In this document: positions 33,514-44,718 of the stretch, in pieces
Layout of the letters: every line of letters begins with the position of its first letter
Numbering within the stretch: the first letter of the stretch is position 1
Source of the DNA: Glebionis coronaria
Lineage: Eukaryota; Streptophyta; Magnoliopsida; Asterales; Asteraceae
Assembly (NCBI GenBank): GCA_025667525.1
Contig: CM046876.1
Location: 532,134,038-532,198,037 of the forward strand
Direction of reading: 5' to 3'
Length of the DNA: 64,000 nt
Notes under the pieces: model-generated
Seen by the model: only the letters and a program-made list of their open reading frames with translations
Database searches by the model: none
What the model was told of the DNA's origin: nothing
Position numbers and translations under genes: made by a program

Positions 33514-35424
33514 TCCCGGTATCACATTCGAGGCTTCCCCATGAACCATTTAATTCGGGGACGAGTCAGGCTCGTGACTCGGTTAATATAAACAAGCGCT
33601 TTTTGGGAGGCAACCCAATTATCTATCTATCTTTACCATAAGTGTAGGGGGAGCCCCGTTGGTGTTTCTTGTTTTCTTTCTTATCATTGCAGGGATTCGA
33701 GCTTCAAAGACACACTCTTGATGACTTTTGACGAACCGTGACTCCGTGTTCCCTTCTTCCCGGTTCTATCATAAACTCTTTTCGATTCACTATTTTATAT
33801 TTCTCAATATTAAAATAGGAATCTCTTTAGTTGTCTCTTCCTTAGCGAGATTTAAACAACGCGCACAATGTCCTAAGTGTAGGGGAGTTTACTCCCACAT
33901 GCTTAAACATTGAGGACAATGTTTATCTTAAGTGTAGGGGGGACTTCTATCGAAGTTAAGTGGTCTTTTCCTTGTATTTGCCCTCATTTTAACTGAAAAA
34001 TCAATTTTTTCGACATTTTTCAAAATTTTTAATCTATTTTGGCCTAGTTGTAGTTCCCATTATTTTTGCTATTTTTCTCTTATTTTAATAAAATGGTTTT
34101 AGCAAGTTTAGATATCTTAGATATATTAGGCCCGTCGTGTATATTTTGACTCAACCCGAGTTTACTTATCCAAGTTCACTCTAGCTAGTATCCTTAACCA
34201 TATGGACCTTAATTGGTTTATTAGGCTAAGCATCCACGAGTCTCATTCCTTGAGATTTTAAATTGTGGAGAACGAGAGATGATAGAGTTGGTTACAAGTT
34301 TGGTATTCTCTCATTAACTTATGTGAGTTGATTATGATCTTTTTCTCCCATCACTTGCTAATAAATTATCTGCAATAAGTAAGGTCGTACGATTTGAAAA
34401 GTTACTTAGCTTCTAGCCCAAGATCGTTTAAAAGTTGCTCGGTAATGATAAGAGTTCATAGCCAAGGCATAACTTATGAAGCGGGGCGCGAAGATTGGCG
34501 AGTCCGAAAAGGCCCTAACAAGGCATGAGGATTCCATTTTATTTCTGAAGATCCAAAGTGATGTGAAAAGCATTATTCCCGAAATCAATATGAAGGATCA
34601 AGACTCACGACGAAAAGCAATCAACTCCCATAAAGATCATGGAGAAGTCTTCCGAAAAGACCCTAACAAGGTATGAGGATAAATAGATCCAAGTTCGAAA
34701 AGGAGGCGGATCGTTGTATCTCAAAATCCCAAATAGAGATTGAAGAAATAATCATGAAGTCGTGGTCAACCAAGTTGGAGTACCCCTCAAAAGTCTCCAA
34801 GTGAAGAAACTCTATAACGAAGAGAAGACCATTATCTCAAAAATGTCTCTCGAAGATATGAAGTATGAAGTACATGCCAAATATCGGCCCGAGAAAGGTC
34901 TCAAATCGTGAACCGAGTTATGCTAAGATATGAACTTTTTGATATCCCGAGAAGCAGTTTTAAGAGATTTTGTCCTTTAGCTAACTATTGATCAAATCGT
35001 CCTACTTTGCTTTCAGCCTTAATAAATTATCGGAATAAGTCAACAATGCATCCTCGTGATCATTCAAGACATCAATAAAATAGAAGAGATACCCATAGGA
35101 ATAAGGGAGTTTAAGTGATTAATTGAACCGCATGAGTAAATGTTTGTTATGCTAACTTGTACTAACAATGATCTAGTTTTTAAGCTTGGCATGGGGAACG
35201 TGAAACTTGAGGGTGATAAACATTCATGACACACAAGCCCTAATGTAAGTCTTAGATTTCTTTACATGTTTCTTCCTTGATTGCATCTTGTTATTTTCTA
35301 TCTTTTTTATTTTCCTTAGTTGTTTAATAAAGGCCAAGGTAGGTTGATTATGATGGAAAGTGTAAACCTTGCTTTATTGCTAAGCATTGCATGAGGACAT
35401 TGCAATGGTTAAGTGTGGGGGATT
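33514..35424 (+). other. N1 3' noncoding region
   Basis: Conserved features in order: a GACGAGTC...GACTCGG stem (about 33547-33580), a TTGGGAGGCAACCCAA hairpin (33603-33618), TAAGTGTAGGGG tracts near 33640, 33873 and 33929, the AAACATTGAGGACAATGTTT hairpin (33905-33924), the GGGGCGCGAAGATTGGCG module (34411-34535) with a partial repeat near 34647, and the terminal tract AAGTGTGGGGGATT before LTR2. Confidence 0.75.
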
Positions 35425-37000
35425 TGATAGGTGTGAAAACACCTATCTTTTCTATCACTTAATTACATTAAAACTAGACCTAAACGTATATTTTATGTCA
35501 TAAATGGCGGAATTATGCGTGGTCTGTGTTTTTATTGTGTTTTAGGGTCAGAATGTGAAAAGGGAGGAAAACACGGTCTTTCACGGGCTTTTATTGAAGA
35601 AAAAGACGAAAGATGAAGTCGAAAGATCAAGAGTGGAAAAAGAACGGAAGTCCAAGACCAATTTTGAAGATTTATCGAAGAGAAAGTCAAAAGACGGAAG
35701 TTTACTAAAAGCCAAAGAACTCAAGTCTAAATTATGAAGAAATTACAAGACGAGTTCAAAGAAATCCCGAGACGAAGTCTGAAAAGTCGAAGAATTTAAG
35801 AAGACTGAAAGATTGAAAGACTGAGGACCAAGAAAGAAAGAAAGAAAGAGGAAGCCACCAACCACTCCCCTCTCCTATAAATACCACCCTCACAACATGT
35901 GAGAGGGTTGGTTAGTTTTAGTTTTAGTTTTAGGATTAGATTAGGAGTAGGTAGTTTCTCTCTCTAAACTTATGCTTTCTCTCTCTAGATTAATTTGTGT
36001 TTAAGCTTTTGTTATTGAATCCTTACTTTTTAGTTAAGCTTTTCATTTATCATCTTCTTCCTTTCTTGTTTGATTTGTTCTTATTCATCATTGTTCATGT
36101 TCTTGAGTTTTTATGATTTTGATCAAGTGGGTTTTGATTGATTTGGTTATATTTGTTAGTTTTGATGATTTTTTTTGATTGATTATTGTTAGTTGATGCT
36201 TATTGGTTGTTTTGGTTTAATCTTTCGTTTGAATTTGATTAATTTGTGGATGAAATCGTGTTACTGTATATTCCCCTGTTCTTCGGGTTGTTAGTTTCTG
36301 AAGTTACTGTTCTTATTCCCAGAAGTTCCGGATCAAGAGTCCTTCATTCGGAAGTCTATAAAGTTCCGGATCAAGTGCTTCATTCGGAAGTTAAAAGTTC
36401 CGAATGAAGGAAGCTTCATCCGGAAGTTTAAAAGTTTCGAATGAAGCAAGCTTCATCCGGAAGTCAAAAGTTCCGAATGAATACTCCTTCATCCGGAAGT
36501 CCAAAAGTTCGAATGAAGGAAGCTTCATCCGGAAGTCAAAAGTTCCGAATGAAGCAAGCTTCATCCGGAACATTAAAAGTTCCGGATCAAGCCTGTTCAT
36601 TCGGAAGTTTTAAACTTCCGAATCAAGGTTCTTTCTGTTTTTATTTTTAAGTTTTCTTCTTTTAATTTCAAGTTTGATTCTTCCCGCCTTTTTATTTATT
36701 TGAATTTTTATTCACTTTTCTTTTAGTTTAAGTTTTTATTTGCATCATTTACTTTATGTTAAGTTTTAATTTTACGTCCTTTCATTTCTCGTCATTTACT
36801 TTTAAAGTTTTAAATATCGCGCCGTTTACATTTTAACTTGTTTTAATTTCTCGTCATTTATTGTTAAGTCTTGCTCATTTATTTTCCAAAACCAAAAATA
36901 TTTGTTTCACCAAGAACAACTAATCTCACACAATTAACCGGAAATCAATTCGAGAAGATACCGAGAAACGAACTTTCAACGAGTAAAAATCTTATTATTA
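35425..37000 (+). repeat. N1 LTR2
   Basis: Full-length copy, TGATAGG to CTTATTATTA, near-identical to LTR1. It is followed by AAATGGATT instead of a primer site. Confidence 0.9.
36321..36628 (+). repeat. inverted-repeat array in N1 LTR2
   Basis: Same array as in LTR1, one base shorter, with a few substitutions. On both strands it reads as repeated peptides, which reflects its repeat structure rather than coding. Confidence 0.9.
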
Positions 37001-37009
37001 AAATGGATT

Positions 37010-37499
37010 TGATAGGTGTGAAAACACCCATCTTTTCTATCACTCAATTACATTAAAACTGGACCTAAACGTATATTTTATGTCATAAATGGCGGAATTA
37101 TGCGTGGTTTGTGTTTTTATTGTGTTTTAGGGTCAGAATGTGAAAAGGGAGGAAAACACGGTCTTTCACGGGCTTTTATTGAAGAAAAAGACGAAAGATG
37201 AAGTCGAAAGATCAAGAGTGAAAAAAGAACGGAAGTCCAAGACCAACTCTGAAGATTTATCGAAGAGAAAGTCAAAAGACGGAAGTTTACTAAAAGCCGA
37301 AGAACTCAAGTCTAAATTATGAAGAAATTACAAGACGAGTTCAAAGAAATCCCGAGACGAAGTCTGAAAAGTCGAAGAATTTAAGAAGACTGAAAGATTG
37401 AAAGACTGAGGACCAAGAAAGAAAGAAAGAAAGAGGAAGCCACCAACCACTCCCCTCTCCTATAAATACCACCCTCACAACATGTGAGAGGGTTGGTTA
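37010..37499 (+). repeat. N1 LTR3, 3'-truncated
   Basis: TGATAGG start, collinear with the first 490 bp of LTR1, ending just past the TATA-proximal hairpin (GAGAGGGTTGGTTAG). Confidence 0.9.
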
Positions 37500-37624
37500 G
37501 TTTTTAGTTTTTCTCTCCTCCTTCTTTTTCTCCTTCTTGTTCGTAGGTATCACCAACACCATTAGGGTTTTTGGTGATTTTGATCTTGGTTTCTCAAATC
37601 TTGTAATTTTAATCTTTGTTTCTC
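37500..37624 (+). other. 125-bp filler between truncated LTR3 and internal sequence
   Basis: T-rich sequence (TCTCTCCTCCTTC ... GTTCGTAGGTATCACC ... ATTAGGGTTTTTGGTG) not found elsewhere in the window. It joins LTR3 to the 3' internal part. The origin is unknown; it could be a diverged LTR subfamily or captured sequence. Confidence 0.5.
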
Positions 37625-39165
37625 CTCGGGAGGCAGCCCGAGTATCTATCCTTTTATATTTTAACCCATAAGTGTAAGGGGGACTTCTATCGAAGTTAAG
37701 TGGTCTTTTCCTTGTATTTGCCCTCATTTTAACCGGAAAATCAATTTTTTCGACATTTTTCAAAATTTTTAATCTATTTTGGCCTAGTTGTAGTTCCCAT
37801 TATTTTTGCTATTTTTCTCTTATTTTAATAAAATGGTTTTAGCAAGTTTAGATATCTTAGATATATTAGGCCCGTCGTGTATATTTTAACTCAACCCGAG
37901 TTTACTTATCCAAGTTCACTCTAGCTAGTATCCTTAACCATATGGACCTTAATTGGTTTATTAGGCTAAGCATCCACGAGTCTCATTCCTTGAGATTTTA
38001 AATTGTGGAGAACGAGAGATGATAGAGTTGGTTACAAGTTTGGTATTCTCTCATTAACTTATGTGAGTTGATTATGATCTTTTTCTCCCATCACTTGCTA
38101 ATAAATTATCTGCAATAAGTAAGGTCGTACGATTTGAAAAGTTACTTAGCTTCTAGCCCAAGATCGTTTAAAAGTTGCTCGGTAATGATAAGAGTTCATA
38201 GCCAAGGCATAACTTATGAAGCGGGGCGCGAAGATTGGCGAGTCCGAAAAGGCCCTAACAAGGCATGAGGATTCCATTTTATTTCTGAAGATCCAAAGTG
38301 ATGTGAAAAGCATTATTCCCGAAATCAATATGAAGGATCAAGACTCACGACGAAAAGCAATCAACTCCCATAAAGATCATGGAGAAGTCTATCCGAAAAG
38401 ACCCTAACAAGGTATGAGGATAAATATATCCAAGTCCGAAAAGGAGGCGGATCGTTGTATCTCAAAATCCCAAATAGAGATTGAAGAAATAATCATGAAG
38501 TCGTGGTCAACCAAGTTGGAGTACCCCTCAAAAGTCTCCAAGTGAAGAAACTCTATAACGAAGAGAAGGCCATTATCTCAAAAACGTCTCTCGAAGATAT
38601 GAAGTATGAAGTATATGCCAAATATCGGCCCGAGAAAGGTCTCAAATCGTGAACCGAGTTATGCCAAGATATGAACTTTTTGATATCCCGAGAAGCAGTT
38701 TTAAGAGATTTTGTCCTTTAGCTAACTATTGATCAAATCGTCCTACTTTGCTTTCAGCCTTAATAAATTATCGGAATAAGTCAACAATGCATCCTCGTGA
38801 TCATTCAAGACATCAATAAAATAGAAGAGATACCCATAGGAATAACGGAGTTTAAGTGATTAATTGAACCGCATGAGTAAATGTTTGTTATGCTAACTTG
38901 TACTAACAATGATCTAGTTTTTAAGCTTGGCATGGGGAACGTGAAACTTGAGGGTGATAAACATTCATGACACACAAGCCCTAATGTAAGTCTTAGATTT
39001 CTTTACATGTTTCTTCCTTGATTGCATCTTGTTATTTTCTATCTTTTTGATTTTCCTTAGTTGTTTAATAAAAGCCAAGGTAGGTTGATTATGATGGAAA
39101 GTGTAAACCTTGCTTTATTGCTAAGCATTGCATGAGGGCATTGCAATGGTTAAGTGTAGGGGATT
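37625..39165 (+). other. second copy of the N1 3' internal region
   Basis: Begins at the GGGAGGCAGCCC hairpin and is collinear with 33603-35424 after a deletion between the hairpin and the TAAGTGTAAGGGGG tract. It ends in AAGTGTAGGGGATT before LTR4. It contains no ORF. Confidence 0.8.
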
Positions 39166-39439
39166 TGATAGGTGTGAAAACACCCATCTTTTCTATCACT
39201 TAATTACATTAAAACTGGACCTAAACGTATATTTTATGTCATAAATGGCGGAATTATGCGTGGTTTGTGTTTTTATTGTGTTTTAGGGTCAGAATGTGAA
39301 AAGGGAGGAAAACACGGTCTTTCACGGGCTTTTATTGAAGAAAAAGACGAAAGATGAAGTCGAAAGATCAAGAGTGGAAAAAGAACGAAAGTCCAAGACC
39401 AATTCTGAAGATTTATCGAAGAGAAAGTCAAAAGACGGA
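39166..39439 (+). repeat. N1 LTR4, left fragment
   Basis: First 274 bp of an N1 LTR, cut at AAAGACGGA where N2 internal sequence begins. Confidence 0.9.
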
Positions 39440-39814
39440 GAATTGATTGTCGAAAGACGTATTGTAGTTCATCGGTTGACAATCGTACCCATAATGAGGT
39501 GCGTTTCCACAAGACTCACATGAATACGACGATGGATATTGCGACGATTGGTCAAAGAAATTAGGATTCGGTTTGGGGTCATTATAATTCGTACAACAAA
39601 ATCCGAAGTCGTGCTTCAAACCGCAAAAATCACACGAATAAGACGAAGGCGGTTGTGGAGTTTGGTCATAGGATTGAAATCCGTAACCATGGTCGTTTTG
39701 AGGAGAGTTGTATATATACCCCTCCCTTCCTCCATAAATCTCGCAATTGAAGCAATTACCACCGTCGGGCGGACCTCCACAATATGGAAAAGAGTAATAT
39801 CCCTCGTTGGACAT
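39440..39814 (-). pseudogene. truncated second copy of the N2 zinc-knuckle ORF
   Basis: Starts at ATG 39814 (MSNEGYYSFPYCGG) and is the same as the N-terminus of the 46590-48245 ORF apart from one visible change (GREGYI versus GRERYI), then runs into N1 LTR sequence at the deletion junction and stops two residues later. Confidence 0.8.
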
Positions 39815-40686
39815 GACGAAACGCGAATGGTGTTACGAGAATTAAACACTAGAGGGTTAGAAAAAGAATTATTTGATTAGGGGTAAGAAGAATATTTTTT
39901 TATTTTTGATTGTTTTTTTTTTAATTTTTTTGGGTTTTTAAATGTATTACGTAGACACAAATCTACAAATCTCCCCTCGAATCGACTTTCTCGATTAAAG
40001 GAGCCTCAAAGAATGAAAACGATCACGTGGAGTGAACGTTCTCGATGACTTTAGAACGTTGGTGGAACACCAAAACGTTCAAGAGGGTTTAATCTTGAAA
40101 ACACAAGCAAATATAATATACGTAGATAATACTTGGGCGGCAAACCCTCGATTGGCCCTCTTTCTCAAAACACGCACAAGCAAGCGGAGGAAACGAGGCG
40201 GCGCGAAGCACTTAAGAGCCTTTTTCCCTTAGGTCGTGAAATACAACCGCCTTATACCCACCTTATAGTTTGTGTTAATTGAAATTAAGCCTCACGAAAG
40301 TATTTATCTATTTTGCCTTTAAACTTTTGCTTTGGATTCGAATACAATGATCGAGTGATGAAATCCCGAATCAAGGTTGCGTTTTCACGCTTTTGGAGTA
40401 CTTGTGTATTTATTGTTCTTACGTAGATACAATATAGTAATAATATATTCACAGGAAAAACGAAAACCAATATATCTACAATATAGTAAAGATTGATTTG
40501 TGTTTAATTTAGGAAAATTAAACACGTTTTATTTGAATACTATAATATAATAGATAAAAATAACAAAAATGAGTATGTACGATATTCACGCTTTCCAAAA
40601 ATTGAAAAGCAAAAACGCACTACTCACACAAACACGATACTAATAATAATGGCACACTAAACACCTCCCCGGCAGCGGCGCCAAAA
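39815..40686 (-). other. N2 leader and primer site, left copy
   Basis: Primer site at 40683-40664 (minus strand TGGCGCCGCTGCCGGGGAGG). The leader holds the conserved ACTATAAGGTGGGTATAAGG motif (minus strand, about 40268-40249). No coding potential. Confidence 0.75.
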
Positions 40687-43600
40687 TGATATTTGTAGAA
40701 ATACGTCTTTTAGGAAAAAGAACGTATAAGTGCGGCAAGTATTAAACTCGACGATTTAGGAAAACCGAAGAATCGAATAAATTCCAAGTTCGTTCTCGAA
40801 GGAGGTGTGTGTATTAATGTGCCAATATATAAAATAACAATGTTTGGATTAGTGACGTTTTTGGTTTATAAAGGAAAAAAGTAAAGACGAGCTACGACTA
40901 CGATTAAACTACGACGTTGACGTAAAACGATAACGTAATTACGTAAAACGCGAAAAAATTAAAGATTAAACCTAAAAATTAATTAAAAGTTTAAACTAAG
41001 TCTTAAATAATATAAATAAGAATAAAAATTCAACAAATATATTTTAAAACCTTTTATTAATTAAATATTCAATTTTAAATGCTAATTAAAGCCTTAAAAT
41101 TAAATATAATTAAGAAAAAGCCCAAAATATTATTTTATTAAACTAATAACTCACTTATATTATTTAAAGACTAAAAAGTATTTTTCCAAAATTTTTAAAA
41201 CTATTTTTCTATTTTTAAAAGGCTAAAAACACTTTTTAAACTAAAATAATAATAAAAATAATAAAATAATGCTAAAAATAAATATTATTTTTCTAAAAAT
41301 CTTTTTTTAACTAAATTAACAAGGGAAAAATGAAAAAGTTAAAAAAAACTAAAAAAATTGGCTAAAAATGAAAGTACCCCAAAGTACCCCATGGTGGAGT
41401 ACTTTAGTGTTGTCCAATATCCTACCAGACAACAGGCTTGTCCAATATCTGTGTTGTCCAATATCTGTGTTGTCCGATATCGGACAACACTAAAAAAATA
41501 AAAAATTTGCAGCGTTCTCGGACAACAAAGAAAAATCTTGCTGTATGGTTTTTCGGCTCGTTTTGGGCTCGTTTTTGTTTGTTTTAGGCTTGTTTCTTGC
41601 TGTTTTTGGGCACAAACGGCACCCTCACAACCATGGGGTTGTGAGGAGTAAATTTAACACAAAAAATACAACACGCAAACAAGAATTAAGCACCAATTAC
41701 CACAAATTCAGTCAAAGAAAAGAAAGTATAGGGTCTCGTGGTCTACTTGTGTGTACAGTGGGCTAGCTAAACAAATTCAAGCCACCCAAACCCTAAATAC
41801 CAGATACCTAGCACTTAGACTACCCTAAGAACTTCGTAAATCCAGAATCACTAACCTTAAAACCACAAATCCGAGCAGCAAGAGCTGCTGGCATTTTTAT
41901 GACAGAAAAGGGCGAAAAGTGAACACTTATGTGTTCAAATTGAGGCCTAAGGTGAAACTAACTCCACAAACTTATCAGGGGTCTATTATATCTGAAAAAA
42001 ACGAGATTAAACAACTAGCATCAATACCTAACACATAAATCACCGAGATCTAATCCCACTAATATGAAAATTGCAGAAAGATGAGAACAAGAACTTTTGA
42101 TTTTTTTTTCTTAGACACTTGCTATTTTGGGGGAATCGTGGCGTTAGGCTGTTATAGGGGAGCAACGGCACCCTCACAACCAGTTTGGTTGTGAGGAGTC
42201 AAACACCAAACAGAAAACACAACAAGCACAAATCAAAATAGGCAAAGCAAATGCACAAACAAAGAACAAAGGGCTGTGGGCACTATGCTTATACAGTGGT
42301 CACGGATTTGTGTTTGAGCTCTCAAAAGTGAACCAATTTCTCAATCCAAGGTTACCTAAGCCTAAATCTAACTGCCTCCTAACTAAATACCAAAAATCAA
42401 AGCTTAAAAACACGAATAGCAAGCCTATACCTACTGTTGGTTTAAAGCATATATGGCAGAAAAATGAACGACACCTAAAGCCTTCTTAACATTATAACAA
42501 CTCTAAAAAAAACTTCACTTATAAACTAAATAATCATAAGCTTAAGGATTGCATACCACAATTTACAAAAACAAAGGTTGTACCTTACTGGTTCAACTAA
42601 GGCAGATTTGTATGCTTAAAATGCAAACTTTCAATCTTTGATTACAACATGAACTGAACACATATCCTACTTATACTAACTACAAGAGGAGTGCGTACAC
42701 ACAGTCTTGTCACACGACGCGTACGATGAGCATAACCAAACACCCCTTAAAACTACTTAATGCCAAAATTTTCAAAGAGATTTTACACTAAACATCACCA
42801 AAATTGTTATCAACATTCACTAACTCACCATAGACCTAAAACTACTCTATTTAACTTGCTAAAACAAGGTAACTCAGCGGATCCCATCAATGCACAGAAT
42901 ACTCAGAAAATTAACACTAAGAATAGGGGGTTCACACGTACCCGTGGATGCCACCAGCCTTTTTCCAAGGGTTTTCTTGGTATAAGGGAGCTTGTGGAAG
43001 CTGTGCAAGACCTTGTTGATAGGGCCACAATGGTCCCCAAGGGAACTGATATAGGGGAATGTTGAGAGGAAGGATGATAACCCTGCTCAATCACAAAGAA
43101 CAAAAGAAAAGTGGCATAAGCTTATGAATAAGCTTACTTTGTCAAAGTGGGCTTATTTATGGCTTATGCTACAGTAAACAAGGTCCATAAACCAGCCAAT
43201 AAGCTAAGTGTTACTAAGCTTATTGGTGAGCTTATGGCAATATTACGTTAACAAAAAATAAACAAAGTAAGAGATATTCTTAAAATCAAACAAATTTGAT
43301 ACCAAAAACAAAGTGACGACTGTAATGTAACTTGGATGTACAAGCTCAATATACCTTGGTTTTGTCAGAACCAAGGTTACAATCCCTTGTGAATCCAAGG
43401 GTCTCAAAAATCAGATTTGTCAAAAAAAAAAACTTTTGAACAAAAAAAACTCACTTTTGATCAAGACTATATTTATTGCATAAAAATTAAAAGATTACAC
43501 TACAAACAGAAGAATAAAGGAACTCAGCTTATGCAAAGTTTATAAAAGTAATACTTTAACTATTCATTGATTTTTAAAAATCTTTACAAAAGCTGGAACA

Positions 43601-44718
43601 AGACTAAATGCTAAACCTACTGCCCTTTATATAGGGTCACAAGGAGGATTCTAGAATTGAAAAACAACAAACCCTAATGCCTTTGATAATCCGAAAATGC
43701 CCTTGGTCTTGGATTCTTTTTCTTGGTCAAATGGCTTCATGTGAATTTGCAGGGAACTTGTGACCTTGCCAGCTGTTTAGATGTGATCTCATCCATCAAA
43801 TATGAATTGGGGATGAAGGAATTGCCAATAACCGTTGATCCTGTCCCCTTTTGGGAATTGGGGGAAAGGGACATGAGCAGGGGAGGGTCCAATGGATCAC
43901 ATGGGTATGCTGGTGAGAGGTTTTTGGGTGGGAATGTGTTTAACTGACCCTAAATCACCATACTGGAGAAGTAATTAATCAATCATTAACCAATTAAGGT
44001 TAATGAAGATTAGGGTTCATCAAGTTTTAACAGTAGGTTTGATGTGAATAGGAACTGATTGGCGCCAGTGTTTTTATCACTAAAACATATTTTAAAAACG
44101 TTTTTAGTAAGTAACTGATTGGGTTAGGGTCTTGGGTAATAGGGTTTGGATAATTGGATGGGTGGGTATTGTGATGTGTCAAAATTTGAGTGGTGAATTA
44201 AGTTTAAGTGTTTGACAGTTTATACCCCTGCACTTCCAAATAGTCTTCAAATCAAATTTGGCAGATTCCTTGCAAATTTCCTTTATAATATCTTTGCTGT
44301 AATTACAAAACACCCCCTGAAACTTTTGTATCAAAGATATAGAGGCTAGTTTTGTATAAATTGAGATCTTCAAGGGCCATATTTGCCAAATCTTCCAACA
44401 TGGAGGACTAAACTTGTATAAAATGATTTTTCAAGGACTATTTTTGACAATTCTTCAAAGATGAGGGACCAAAGTTGTCAAATCTTCAAACTTCAAGGGT
44501 GTTTTTGGAAAATCATTGCTCGGGTCCGGTTCTTTGTGCGGCTTCGTTTCCCGTGTTCGTTTTTGCTTGATTCTTGTGATCTTTTGTTGATTTCACGATA
44601 TCCGTACCTAAAATACACAATGAACAAACACAAGCATATTTTTGGGTATTTTAATGATATTTTTAGCATTTTAAGCCCGATTTGGACGATGAGACTATGT
44701 ATAATTGCAGTCTCATCA
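40687..44718 (-). repeat. N2 LTR-L (4032 bp)
   Basis: Minus-strand TGATGAGACTGC to AAATATCA. TATA box on the minus strand near 40835-40824. It contains tandem TGTTGTCCAATATC repeats (41408-41490), two CTCACAACC hairpins (about 41618 and 42170), and a 128-bp inverted repeat at 43112-43239. Only scattered differences from LTR-R. Confidence 0.9.
43112..43239. repeat. inverted repeat inside N2 LTR-L
   Basis: Outer arms TGGCATAAGCTTATGAATAA and, reverse-complemented, TGCCATAAGCTCACCAATAA, with more AAGCTTAT-type repeats inside. It could be a small MITE caught in the LTR ancestor or a structural element. The same structure is at 51548-51675 in LTR-R. Confidence 0.6.

Noticed and set aside
35555..35737. 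60-codon Lys-rich ORF repeated in N1 LTR2, LTR3 and LTR4
   Set aside because: It has no ATG (starts at GTG after an ATG TGA), has a stop in LTR1, and lies in a purine-rich U3 stretch that naturally reads as Lys/Glu/Arg. Best explained by base composition.
36391..36650. Repeated-peptide ORFs on both strands of the N1 LTR2 array
   Set aside because: They mirror each other on both strands and follow from the inverted-repeat DNA; copies in LTR1 and LTR4 are not open.
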